64,000 nt of DNA, taken from the NCBI RefSeq assembly GCF_001591505.1, contig NZ_BCVA01000008.1:62001-126000 (forward strand). Reading direction: 5' to 3'. The DNA comes from Neobacillus niacini NBRC 15566 (GTDB lineage: Bacteria > Bacillota > Bacilli > Bacillales > Cytobacillaceae). Shown here piece after piece: positions 44,018-52,912 of this stretch. The notes beneath the pieces are model-generated. The model did not search any database, was not told the DNA's origin, and saw only the letters and a list, made by a program, of their open reading frames with translations. The position numbers and the translations under genes are program-made. How positions within the stretch are numbered: the stretch's first letter is position 1; each line of letters opens with the position of its first letter.

Positions 44018-44701
44018 CTATTTTAGTAGGTTTCTTAGAGGTAAATCACTTTGTTGGATTGCTTCAATAATTAATTGAGCCACCATTTTTGCACCATGTT
44101 CATTGAAGTGGGTGTTGTCGATAATTCCCTCAGGGTAGTTTTCGGATTGACCCGGAGGTAAATGCAAGTAATATTTTTTGGATTCTTCATTGCCGATTTT
44201 ACCCATAAATTCGGTGGTAATTTTATGTATGTCTAAAACAGGAACATGGTATTTTCCCGCAAAATGAATCATGGCTTGAGGAAAATCTCCAACTGACATA
44301 TGATCAATTTTATCCTCTTCAAACTTTCGGCGAGTAACGGATGTCAATAAAAGAGGATTGGCATTTTTTCGATAAGCCACTTGAATAAATTGTCCGAGAT
44401 TATCTTGATAGTCTCCATAAGGGAGCGTTCCGCGCTCTGGATCTTCTATTTTTTGATCATTGTGACCAAACTGGATAATTAAGAAATCTCCGGGTTGAAT
44501 GCTGTTCTCGATTCTAGCTAAATGACCCTCGTTTATGAATGATTTTGTGCTGCGCCCATTTATGGCGCAATTTTCAATCCTAACATCCTCTTTAAAGTAT
44601 GCTTGAAAGGCTTCCCCCCAGCCCGTTTCTGGCCGTTTTTCTGGTAGTTTACTAGCAGCTGTCGAATCTCCAGCAATATAAATCGTGATTTGATTCTCCA
44701 T
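44018..44701 (-). CDS. rhgT: Rhamnogalacturonan acetylesterase, SGNH/GDSL type
   Basis: 227 residues with all SGNH blocks: GDSTAAS (nucleophile Ser), GRSTKSF, FGHNDQK and the C-terminal DNTHFNEHG with the catalytic Asp/His pair. It resembles the B. subtilis RhgT/YesT acetylesterases, which remove acetyl groups from rhamnogalacturonan fragments. No signal peptide, so it should act on imported oligosaccharides. Its upstream region carries two ExuR-type operators. Confidence 0.88.
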   Translation of the reverse strand: MENQITIYIAGDSTAASKLPEKRPETGWGEAFQAYFKEDVRIENCAINGRSTKSFINEGHLARIENSIQPGDFLIIQFGHNDQKIEDPERGTLPYGDYQDNLGQFIQVAYRKNANPLLLTSVTRRKFEEDKIDHMSVGDFPQAMIHFAGKYHVPVLDIHKITTEFMGKIGNEESKKYYLHLPPGQSENYPEGIIDNTHFNEHGAKMVAQLIIEAIQQSDLPLRNLLK

Positions 44702-44755
44702 TTTGTTTGCGCTCCCATTTAATAAAATTTCTTATTAATAACTGCTAAAAGCATA

Positions 44756-44769
44756 TGTACACGTTAACA
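44756..44769. promoter_or_regulatory. ExuR-type operator (12 of 14) upstream of rhgT
   Basis: TGTACACGTTAACA differs from the perfect palindrome at two positions; it lies 55 bases before the rhgT start. Confidence 0.5.
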
Positions 44770-44852
44770 TTTTTATGTTAAAACAAAATTAGAACCTATT
44801 TTCATTCCTGAGGGCTATTAAATTGGGAATGTGGTTGGATTACACAGTGAAA

Positions 44853-44866
44853 TGTTAACGTTAACA
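44853..44866. promoter_or_regulatory. Perfect ExuR-type operator in the rhgT/yesS-like divergent region
   Basis: TGTTAACGTTAACA, extended to an 18-bp perfect palindrome by flanking AA/TT, lies next to TATAAT (44870-44875) on the plus strand. The divergent space 44702-45043 holds this, a weaker copy, and a cre box; no gene. Confidence 0.7.
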
Positions 44867-44966
44867 TTGTATAATCTAACTGATTTCGTGTCAATGCATA
44901 TAAAATTCAAAGATAAAATGACAGGTTACACAGTCTTGTAAATATGAAAATTGTAGTTTATTATTA

Positions 44967-44980
44967 CGTAAGCGTTATCA
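44967..44980 (+). promoter_or_regulatory. cre-like box before the AraC-type regulator gene
   Basis: CGTAAGCGTTATCA matches the cre consensus at 13 of 14 positions, about 63 bases before the TTG start. Confidence 0.55.
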
Positions 44981-45043
44981 AATTTTTGAAAATTGAATTT
45001 TATTGTAATAATTTGGACAATAACTAACGAAGGAGTGAAATTA

Positions 45044-47269
45044 TTGAGAAAGGCAAGAGTGTTTTACAAGCTGTTTATCCCGTTTTTCTTAGTGGGTATA
45101 GGGCTTGTGATTGGATTTAGCATATTTATCTATAATTCCACTTATAATTCCGTTGAGGAAAGTTTCTTAAAGGATAAGAAAAATTATACGAAACAAATTT
45201 TAAACAATGTTGAACAAAAAGTAAGAACCATTGAATATGGATATACTGCTTATAGTGCAACTTCTAATTTTGAAGAGATCTTTAAGAATCCCTTAACAGG
45301 TAAAGATTTTGATATATATCGAGATATCAAAAAAGAGATGAGTTACATTGAAATGATGGGGATAGAAGGCAGTAATAATAGTTTAATAAGCTTGGAAGGG
45401 AACTGGGGAATCATTAGCGGTTCTTTAAAGGCACTAACAGCAGAGGAAGTTACTGAATACAAAAATACATATATTAACAATAATAACAATAACCTTTTTT
45501 GGAAACCGATAAAATCTGGAATCGAAATGGTTATGACTTTACCGATGTATAAAAGGGAAAAGTTTGCTTTAGGTATATCATATATTCCTAGAAGAAGTAT
45601 TGAACAGATTATAGGTGACCAAAACAATCGAGTAGAAATTTATAATAAAAAAAATCAATTACTATACTCTAGCATGATGAAGAATAGTGAAGTGAAAAAA
45701 GGCAGTTTTCAAGATTTTAAATCAGTAGCTAACGAAAGTGGGCAAACTGCCAATGTATTAGAAACAAATGAAGGAAAGAAATATGTTTATATGCAGTCTG
45801 ATTATAATCGTTGGCTTTATGTAGTGGAGATAGATGAAAAAGAAATTGGCAGTATTATTCATAATACACGAGTTGGCCTTTTTATTGTTTCGGCTCTATT
45901 GATTGTTTTAGTAGGAATTATTTCATATGTTTTGGCAGTTTCATACACGCGACCGATAAAAAAAATACAAGAAAAACTGGACATTCAGGGAGTACATAAA
46001 AAACAAAATGAATTTTCCTTTTTGGCGGACTCTATCGATAAAATTGTGGGGCAAAACGAGGTGTTAACTGCTAGCCTTTCTATTCAGAAACCTCAATTGG
46101 AGACATTATTTGTATTAAGTTTATTTAGAAAACGAATCTCTGAAAACGATGTAAAGAATCGTTTGGAACAATTTGGCTACCATTTTGAAGAGGAAAAGGT
46201 GTTTTATACAGGTTTAATACAAATTGACAACTATGATCATCAACAAGTTGGAGATAAAAATCTTTTATTATTGGCCATTAATAATATCGTAGGAGAAATT
46301 GTCCCAAAGTACGAATGCTTAAATCCAATCGTTTTGAATGATGAAATGCAAGCAACAATCTTTATCTTAGATAAAAGTGATCAAGAACCTGAGCGTCGGA
46401 TTATGAAGTTTTATGAAGAAATCCGAGAGGCAGTGAAAAAATCGCTGAATATCATCATAAGTGTTGGTATTAGCCCAATCTATGATTCGTTAATTGATAG
46501 TAAAAAAGCGGTAGACTTAGCAAAAGAATCGCTTCATTATCGTGTAAATGTTGGACCTGAATCAATTATTTTCTATAATGATATTTCTTCAATGTTAAAT
46601 GACGCGTCCATTTCCAAATTCCCTGTGGAATTACTTAATGAGTTATTAAATGCTGTTCGCTCTGGTCACGAGGAAGACGTCATGCATATGGTCGATCGGC
46701 TTGTAGAAGAGATCTTTCGTCAAAATAAAAATCCTATTAGTTTGGGAGTTACCTTAATACGGGTAATAAATGAACTCGTACAATTAGGGCAACTATTAGG
46801 TGCTGAATCGAAAATCTTTGAAAATATAAAGAAATTGTATCAAGCTGCCATGAATGCCTATTATCCCGAACCAATTAAGGAAATGTTAATTAACGATTTA
46901 ATTAAACCCGTTATTATAAGTACACACGATAAGACAGAAAGAGGATTTAAATCTTTATCAGAAAAAATCGTATATATTGTCCAAACTGAATACGACCAGG
47001 AAATTTCCCTGGATATTATTGCAGATCGATTGCATTACAATCCTAACTATTTAAGCAATGTATTTAAAAAGGAGTATGGGGAGAATTTTGTAGACTATCT
47101 CATGAATTACCGTCTACAAATGGCACAAAGCTTGTTGAAGGATACCAATTTGGCCATCAAAGAAATCGCTGAACGATTACAATATCGAAATTCCCAAAAT
47201 TTCATTCGTTTCTTCAAGAAAAAATTAGGAATGACCCCAGGTGATTATCGTAAGGAATATATGCATTAG
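45044..47269 (+). CDS. Membrane-anchored AraC-family regulator (YesS-like)
   Basis: About 741 residues. Membrane helix (about 7-29), large extracytoplasmic sensor (30-270), second helix (about 275-297), a long cytoplasmic linker, and a C-terminal AraC double helix-turn-helix (last ~100 residues: ISLDIIADRLHYNPNYLSNVFKKEYG ... IKEIAERLQYRNSQNFIRFFKKKLGMTPGDYR). This layout is that of B. subtilis YesS, regulator of rhamnogalacturonan genes. TTG 45044 is set by AAGGAGTG; upstream codons to 44993 have no site. It sits between rhgT and the ABC importer genes. Confidence 0.88.
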   Translation: MRKARVFYKLFIPFFLVGIGLVIGFSIFIYNSTYNSVEESFLKDKKNYTKQILNNVEQKVRTIEYGYTAYSATSNFEEIFKNPLTGKDFDIYRDIKKEMSYIEMMGIEGSNNSLISLEGNWGIISGSLKALTAEEVTEYKNTYINNNNNNLFWKPIKSGIEMVMTLPMYKREKFALGISYIPRRSIEQIIGDQNNRVEIYNKKNQLLYSSMMKNSEVKKGSFQDFKSVANESGQTANVLETNEGKKYVYMQSDYNRWLYVVEIDEKEIGSIIHNTRVGLFIVSALLIVLVGIISYVLAVSYTRPIKKIQEKLDIQGVHKKQNEFSFLADSIDKIVGQNEVLTASLSIQKPQLETLFVLSLFRKRISENDVKNRLEQFGYHFEEEKVFYTGLIQIDNYDHQQVGDKNLLLLAINNIVGEIVPKYECLNPIVLNDEMQATIFILDKSDQEPERRIMKFYEEIREAVKKSLNIIISVGISPIYDSLIDSKKAVDLAKESLHYRVNVGPESIIFYNDISSMLNDASISKFPVELLNELLNAVRSGHEEDVMHMVDRLVEEIFRQNKNPISLGVTLIRVINELVQLGQLLGAESKIFENIKKLYQAAMNAYYPEPIKEMLINDLIKPVIISTHDKTERGFKSLSEKIVYIVQTEYDQEISLDIIADRLHYNPNYLSNVFKKEYGENFVDYLMNYRLQMAQSLLKDTNLAIKEIAERLQYRNSQNFIRFFKKKLGMTPGDYRKEYMH

Positions 47270-47287
47270 GTTCATTTCCATCAAAAA

Positions 47288-47316
47288 AAAAGCTTCTACA
47301 GCAGAAGCTTTTTTTG
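47288..47316. terminator. Bidirectional terminator after the AraC-type gene
   Basis: Perfect stem AAGCTTCT/AGAAGCTT with a 5-base loop, seven T to the right and an A-run to the left; convergent genes meet here. Confidence 0.85.
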
Positions 47317-47329
47317 TTGGAAATTTATA

Positions 47330-48214
47330 TTATCCTTTTACTGATCCAACTAACGCACCTTTGACAAAGTATTTTTGCACAAATGGGTAAGCAATTAACA
47401 TTGGAACAGTAGCGATTACAATAACAGCCATTTTAATTGTTTGAGCAGGAGGTACAACATCTACTGAGGAGCCTTCTGCTTGCATACCACTAGAGACAAT
47501 GACTATTTGTCGTAATAGTACTTGTATCGGCCACTTGGTAGAATCATTGATGTAAAGAATGGCTGTCATATACGTATTCCAATAGGTGACTGCATAGAAC
47601 AAAGAAATGGTAGCGATTGATGGTAAGGCTAGTGGCAGCATGATTTTAACAAAGACGCCAAAATCTGTGCAGCCATCCATTTTAGCCGATTCTTCTAAAC
47701 TATCAGGTAAGGCTTGGAAGAAGTTTCTCATAATAATTAAGTTGAACGCATTAATTGCAACAGGCAAGATTAATGACCAATAAGAATCAATTAAACCAAC
47801 AGATTTAACAACTAAGAAGGTTGGAATCATACCGCCGCTGAACAGCATGGAGAAAACAACAATAAAGTTAATCGAATTTCTCCCTACTAGATATCTTCGA
47901 GATAAGCCGTACGCCATTAAAGCAGTTAGAACCATACTAACCAAAGTACCGATACCCGTTACGCCAATCGAAACAGCTAATGACTTAAAGAGGGTAGGGG
48001 TTGATAAGATATAGCGATAGGCATCCAAAGAAAAAGTACGTGGAAATAAAATAAACTTTCTTGCTACCACTTCCTGAGTAGAAGCAAATGAACTTGCGAT
48101 CACATTGACAAATGGAAGAAAACAGATAAGTGCAATCAATATTAGAATCGATCCATTAATAATGGGAAAGACTAGGCCTCCTTTGTTTCTTTTATTCTTT
48201 TTCGTTTTCTTCAT
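47330..48214 (-). CDS. Carbohydrate ABC importer permease, LplC/YtcP type
   Basis: 294 residues with six helices and the permease EAA loop EESAKMDGCTDFGVFVKIMLP. It belongs to the CUT1 sugar/oligosaccharide importer group. ATG 48214 is chosen for its GAGGAGG site; upstream codons to 48247 lack one. It is transcribed away from the partner permease and binding protein at 48534-51690, so the importer is split over a divergent promoter region. No ATPase gene lies nearby; a shared MsmX-type ATPase is expected. Confidence 0.88.
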   Translation of the reverse strand: MKKTKKNKRNKGGLVFPIINGSILILIALICFLPFVNVIASSFASTQEVVARKFILFPRTFSLDAYRYILSTPTLFKSLAVSIGVTGIGTLVSMVLTALMAYGLSRRYLVGRNSINFIVVFSMLFSGGMIPTFLVVKSVGLIDSYWSLILPVAINAFNLIIMRNFFQALPDSLEESAKMDGCTDFGVFVKIMLPLALPSIATISLFYAVTYWNTYMTAILYINDSTKWPIQVLLRQIVIVSSGMQAEGSSVDVVPPAQTIKMAVIVIATVPMLIAYPFVQKYFVKGALVGSVKG

Positions 48215-48326
48215 GTAAATCCTCCTCGTATCAAAATAATAAGCCATCTTTAGTAAGATAAACCAACCTTATCATTGGCCCCAAATTACGTATATAATCA
48301 ATATCCCACTATTAATAAAACAACAA

Positions 48327-48340
48327 AGAGAGCGTTTACA
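48327..48340. promoter_or_regulatory. cre-like box in the divergent importer promoter region (left)
   Basis: AGAGAGCGTTTACA matches the cre consensus at 12 of 14 positions and lies toward the minus-strand permease gene. Confidence 0.4.
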
Positions 48341-48437
48341 ATGCGAAAAAATTACTCTATAAACTGATAATCACAACCAGTGAAAAACTATCATTATGGT
48401 GGATAGCATATAAAAAAACCTTGATACCAAAGGGATT

Positions 48438-48451
48438 TGTAAGCGTAATCA
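48438..48451. promoter_or_regulatory. cre-like box in the divergent importer promoter region (right)
   Basis: TGTAAGCGTAATCA matches 13 of 14 cre positions, about 83 bases before the plus-strand permease ATG. The rest of 48215-48533 shows no gene. Confidence 0.5.
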
Positions 48452-48533
48452 TAAAATGATTATGTACGTAATTTTTCAATTTCAGTATGCTTAAAACAAG
48501 AAAGGAAAACAAAATGAATAGAGGAGGAATGAA

Positions 48534-49511
48534 ATGGAAGGTGCTGTAAACCAAAATAATCAACCCTTGCCCATTTTGACATCAAGGGAGCTAAAAATGA
48601 AAAAAAGGCAAAAAATCATTGCGGGATTAAAAACGAATAAGTTCTTATATTTTATGATCTTTCCTGGGTTACTTTATTTCATTATATTTAAGTACTTACC
48701 GATGGCTGGTCTCATTATTGCGTTTCAAGACTATCAGCCATTCTTAGGGATTTTAGGAAGTCCATGGGTTGGTCTCAAACATTTTATTCGTTTATTTACT
48801 GAACCTACTTTTTTCATGTTATTAAAGAATACGTTAATATTGTTTGCGTTAAATCTCGTAATCTTTTTTCCAATGCCAATTATCGTAGCTCTCATGCTGA
48901 ATGAAGTGAAGAATCGATATTTTAAAGCTGGAATTCAAACGATTATCTATATTCCTCACTTTATGTCTTGGGTAATTATTGTTTCCATCTCTTTTATCTT
49001 TTTGAATGTGGATGGCGGTATTATTAATGAATTCTTAGCTTCAATAGGAATGGAGAAAATTAGCTTCTTAACTGCACCTGATTGGACTAGGACCATTTAC
49101 ATCGGACAAATCATCTGGAAAGAATTAGGGTGGTCAACAATCATTTATCTAGCTGCTATTACAGCAGTAGATACTCAATTATATGAAGCAGCTGAAATGG
49201 ATGGTGCTGGTCGTCTTCGAAAAACTTGGCATGTAACATTACCTGCTATTCGTCCAGTTATTATTACTCTATTAATCTTGAAGATTGGCAGCACCTTGGA
49301 TCTAGGATTTGAACATATGTACCTTTTACTTAACTCCTTAAACCGCAGTGTTGCAGAAATTTTCGATACTTATATCTATACGGCAGGTTTAAAAAATGGA
49401 CAGTTGAGTTTCAGTACTGCTGTAGGTTTATTTAAAGGGCTTGTTGGATTGGTATTGGTCATCCTTGCGAATAAACTAGCGAAAAAATTTGGAGAAGATG
49501 GAGTGTATTAG
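48534..49511 (+). CDS. Carbohydrate ABC importer permease, LplB/YtcQ-system type
   Basis: 325 residues with six helices, the opening FPGLLYFIIFKYLPMAGLIIAFQDY typical of LplB-type permeases, and the EAA loop EAAEMDGAGRLRKTWHVTLP. With the minus-strand permease and the lipoprotein at 50179 it should form an importer for pectin-derived oligosaccharides. AGAGGAGGAA precedes the ATG. First gene of a long plus-strand operon reaching at least 58066. Confidence 0.9.
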   Translation: MEGAVNQNNQPLPILTSRELKMKKRQKIIAGLKTNKFLYFMIFPGLLYFIIFKYLPMAGLIIAFQDYQPFLGILGSPWVGLKHFIRLFTEPTFFMLLKNTLILFALNLVIFFPMPIIVALMLNEVKNRYFKAGIQTIIYIPHFMSWVIIVSISFIFLNVDGGIINEFLASIGMEKISFLTAPDWTRTIYIGQIIWKELGWSTIIYLAAITAVDTQLYEAAEMDGAGRLRKTWHVTLPAIRPVIITLLILKIGSTLDLGFEHMYLLLNSLNRSVAEIFDTYIYTAGLKNGQLSFSTAVGLFKGLVGLVLVILANKLAKKFGEDGVY

Positions 49512-49532
49512 AGGAGAGAAGGAGGGGATATC

Positions 49533-50216
49533 ATGCTGAAATCTGTGGAAAGGTTAAACCACGTTTTAACAATCATCCTTAACTTGGTATACGTAAATTT
49601 CTTATGGGTACTCTTTACCATTTTTGGATTAGGCATCTTCGGTATTGGCCCCTCCACTTATGCCTTGGTTAGTATTTGCAGGCAATGGGTGCGCGGACAA
49701 AGCCAGCCTGTTTTCAAGACCTACTGGAAGTATTACAAAGAAAGTTTCAGAGAGTCTGTCATCATAAGTTGGATTTATCTAATAGGCGGGATCGTTTTAA
49801 TTGTTGATTTAATGCATGTTTCCAATTGGTATATTAGAGTCGTATTATTTGTAATTAGTTTTATGTATTTATTATCACTCGTTTATATCTTTCCGATTAT
49901 GGCTCATTATAATTGGAAGGGAATTCGCATTAAAATCAAGATGTCTCTATTATTTGGGTTTTCGTGCCTCCAGTATGCACTTGTTTTATTTTTAGTTGCT
50001 GGTGTAATTTATTGGGCAGCAGCCAACTTTGTTCCAGGGGTTTTAACCTTTTTAGGTATTAGTTTCTTATTCTATTTAATTACTTGGACAGCAAATCAAG
50101 TGTTTACAAGAATGGAAACGATGGATGCCGAAGAGCTAGAAGATAAATATATTCACCAAAATGCAAAGGAGAATTGGGATGAAAAAACAAAAAGTATCAA
50201 AGTTAGCCAGTGTTAG
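49533..50216 (+). CDS. YesL-like DUF624 membrane protein
   Basis: 227 residues with about five to six hydrophobic helices and the family opening NLVYVNFLWVLFTIFGLGIFGIGPSTYAL (positions about 16-45). DUF624 proteins accompany oligosaccharide importers and glycosidase operons, as YesL does in B. subtilis; their molecular function is unknown. GAAGGAGGGG precedes the ATG. Its 3' end overlaps the binding-protein gene by 38 bp. Confidence 0.85.
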   Translation: MLKSVERLNHVLTIILNLVYVNFLWVLFTIFGLGIFGIGPSTYALVSICRQWVRGQSQPVFKTYWKYYKESFRESVIISWIYLIGGIVLIVDLMHVSNWYIRVVLFVISFMYLLSLVYIFPIMAHYNWKGIRIKIKMSLLFGFSCLQYALVLFLVAGVIYWAAANFVPGVLTFLGISFLFYLITWTANQVFTRMETMDAEELEDKYIHQNAKENWDEKTKSIKVSQC

Positions 50217-51690
50217 TTTAGCAGGTGCGCTTTTATTAGCGGGGTGCAACAGTACAGCATCGAACGAAAAAGATTCAGCAAAGGAAGTTGACAAAAACAG
50301 TACCGCAGAAATTTCTTGGTTAAACATTCTGCATACAGCTTCGCCGCCGACAGATACAGTATTAGACCAAATCGAGAAAAAAACAAATACAGAAATTAAA
50401 TTTTCTTGGATCCCAGATGCCTCAAAAGAGGAACGTCTAAATACAGCATTAGCTTCCGATTCATTAGCAGATATTGTTACTTTAACCATTTTGGAGAATT
50501 CTTCTGTTCGTAATGCCTTGAAATCAGGGATGTTCTGGAATGTAGAAGATTATCTAGATGAGTTCCCTAATCTAAAAGCGATTACAAAAGACATTCGTGT
50601 CTCAGCCTCAATTGAAGGTAAATTATACGGCATTCCGTTCCAAAAAGATTTAGCACGAAATGGTGTTGTCATTCGGAAAGATTGGTTAGATAAAGTAGGT
50701 TTGGCTGTTCCAAAAACAACAGAAGAATTAATGGAAGTAGCGAAAGCGTTTACAGAAAAGGATCCGGATGGAAATGGAAAAAATGATACGACTGGATTTA
50801 TGGATCGTAGTGATTTAATCTTTGGTGCCTTCAAAACATTAGGTTCGTACCACGGCACTCCAAATAATTGGCAGGTGGATAAAAAGGGCAATTTTACCGC
50901 TGAGTTTGAAACAGATGGCTATATTAAAACGATGGACTACATGAAAGAGTTATATGAAAACGGCTGGATCAACAAGGACTTTGCTGTAACAGCCAAAACA
51001 GATCAGCAGCAAAACTTTGCACAAGGCAAGGCGGGTATTTATGTTGGTGCCTTATTCGACGCTAAAAATCTTCAAACAATGGCGGCAGGTATCCAGGACA
51101 ATATGGAACTTGCTTTAGTCAATGATATGACATCTGATTCAAATTCTGAACGAGCCATTTGGTCTGCAGGGAATGGTATTGGCGGACTTCTCGCATTCCC
51201 GCGTTCGGAAGTAAAGGATGAAGCAGAGTTAAAACGTCTTCTTCAATTTGTAAATGATTTAATCGATCCTGAAACCTATACGCTAATGACCTACGGTATT
51301 GAAGGTACACATTATAAACTCAATGATGAGGGTGCATATGAGATTATTAACCAAGATTTATGGCAGCAAGAAGTTCAGCCATTTGCAGCTTCACGTCCGA
51401 AAGAAAGCGGTTTTGGTCTAAAGGATCCTAACCCAATTAAAGCACTAGCAGATGAAATGATTGCTGAAAACGCAGAATATGCTGTCTTTAACCCTGCGGT
51501 ACCTTTAGAATCACCAACTTTCACTACACAAGGTTCAGAATTGCAAAAGATTATTACGGACGCTACTTATCAATACATTTTGGGTGAAATCTCACTCGAT
51601 GATTTTAAGAAAGCCGTTAAAAATTGGAATGACCAAGGCGGAAAAACAATAAAAGAGGAATACAAAGCAGCATATAACGAGGCAAAATAA
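50179..51690 (+). CDS. ABC importer extracellular solute-binding lipoprotein, LplA/YtcQ type
   Basis: 503-residue sugar-binding lipoprotein with the signal ending LLLAGC (Cys near residue 23) and a low-complexity Asp/Lys/Ser linker. The binding-protein body (DKVGLAVPKTTEELMEVAKAF, DPDGNGKNDTTGF) resembles the 500-residue LplA group. ATG 50179 follows AAAGGAGA; the frame from 50161 lacks a site. Expected ligand is a rhamnogalacturonan or oligogalacturonide fragment, from neighbourhood only. Confidence 0.9.
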   Translation: MKKQKVSKLASVSLAGALLLAGCNSTASNEKDSAKEVDKNSTAEISWLNILHTASPPTDTVLDQIEKKTNTEIKFSWIPDASKEERLNTALASDSLADIVTLTILENSSVRNALKSGMFWNVEDYLDEFPNLKAITKDIRVSASIEGKLYGIPFQKDLARNGVVIRKDWLDKVGLAVPKTTEELMEVAKAFTEKDPDGNGKNDTTGFMDRSDLIFGAFKTLGSYHGTPNNWQVDKKGNFTAEFETDGYIKTMDYMKELYENGWINKDFAVTAKTDQQQNFAQGKAGIYVGALFDAKNLQTMAAGIQDNMELALVNDMTSDSNSERAIWSAGNGIGGLLAFPRSEVKDEAELKRLLQFVNDLIDPETYTLMTYGIEGTHYKLNDEGAYEIINQDLWQQEVQPFAASRPKESGFGLKDPNPIKALADEMIAENAEYAVFNPAVPLESPTFTTQGSELQKIITDATYQYILGEISLDDFKKAVKNWNDQGGKTIKEEYKAAYNEAK

Positions 51691-51792
51691 TCACCAGTGG
51701 AGGTCTTTTTATTGAATTTGTTCAATAAGAATACCTCCATTCTACATCCTGCGTATCAAAATAATAGAAAAGAGAATAGGAGCGTGATCGTG

Positions 51793-52908
51793 ATGAATTG
51801 GTCCATTAAAACAGCAAACTCAATTATGGAAAGGCTGCCTCGTTTATATGAAGACAAAGGATATAAAGGAAAGTGGTCTTATGATTATGGGGTGATATTT
51901 AAAGGTTTTGAAAGAGTTTGGAGGCAAACAGGAGAAGCAAAATATTTTAATTATATCAAAGAAAACATGGATTACTTTATTCAAGAAGATGGATCCATTA
52001 AAGGGTATCATCTCGATGAATATAATATCGATCATATCAATAATGGAAAAATGTTATTTGTCCTATACAAGGAAACCGGAGAAGAAAAGTATAAAAAAGC
52101 TGCTGAATTATTACGCAGTCAGCTCGAAACACACCCCAGAACATCGGAAGGTGCATTTTGGCATAAACAAATTTATCCCTATCAAATTTGGCTGGATGGT
52201 TTGTACATGGGCTCACCTTTTTATGCAGAGTATCAAACAACCTTTGCTAATGGAGAAGGGTTAGAAGATATCATTCGTCAGTTTACCATTAGCTATCAAC
52301 ATTTACTAGATGAAAAGACAGGGCTTTTATATCATGCCTGGGATGAGAAAAAGGTGCAGCCTTGGGCCAATAAAGAAACAGGTTTGTCTGAAAACTTTTG
52401 GGGGCGCTCAATGGGCTGGTATTTATTAGCGTTAGTAGATACCTTAGAAATTTTGCCAGAAGATACACCGAATCGGTACTCTCTTGTACAGATTACAGAG
52501 AAAACATTGAAAGCTCTTGTAAACTATCAAGATGAATCAAGTGGTGTCTGGTATCAAGTACCAGATAAGAGACATGAAAAGGGTAATTACTTAGAAGCTT
52601 CCTGCAGCAGCATGTTTGTATGTGCAATAGCAAAAGGGATTCGTCTGGGGGTTCTGGATCGAAATGTATGGGAAAACCAATTAAGAAAATCGCATCAAGG
52701 ATTATTGGACGAATTTGTATTGCTAACAAAAGAAGGCTGGGTGAATTTAAATAAGAATTGTCAGGTTGCTGGTTTAGGAGGACATGACAAGCGTGATGGT
52801 ACCTATACCTATTACATTAGTGAGCCGATTATATGTAATGACCAAAAAGGGCTCGGTGCGTTTTTACAAGCTTTAGCTGAATTTGAAGAAGTAATGAATA
52901 AGGAGTAA
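51793..52908 (+). CDS. Unsaturated rhamnogalacturonyl hydrolase, GH105 (YteR-like)
   Basis: 371 residues of the alpha/alpha-barrel GH105 family, which removes the unsaturated uronic acid left by lyases from the end of oligosaccharides. The conserved IWLDGLYMGSPFYAEY carries the catalytic aspartate, with FWGRSMGWYLLALVD and SSGVWYQVPD following. No signal peptide. ATG 51793 (ATAGGAG ten bases upstream) gives the YteR length (373). TTG 51712 with GTGGAGGT is also well placed and would add 27 residues. Confidence 0.9.
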   Translation: MNWSIKTANSIMERLPRLYEDKGYKGKWSYDYGVIFKGFERVWRQTGEAKYFNYIKENMDYFIQEDGSIKGYHLDEYNIDHINNGKMLFVLYKETGEEKYKKAAELLRSQLETHPRTSEGAFWHKQIYPYQIWLDGLYMGSPFYAEYQTTFANGEGLEDIIRQFTISYQHLLDEKTGLLYHAWDEKKVQPWANKETGLSENFWGRSMGWYLLALVDTLEILPEDTPNRYSLVQITEKTLKALVNYQDESSGVWYQVPDKRHEKGNYLEASCSSMFVCAIAKGIRLGVLDRNVWENQLRKSHQGLLDEFVLLTKEGWVNLNKNCQVAGLGGHDKRDGTYTYYISEPIICNDQKGLGAFLQALAEFEEVMNKE

Positions 52909-52912
52909 ATAT

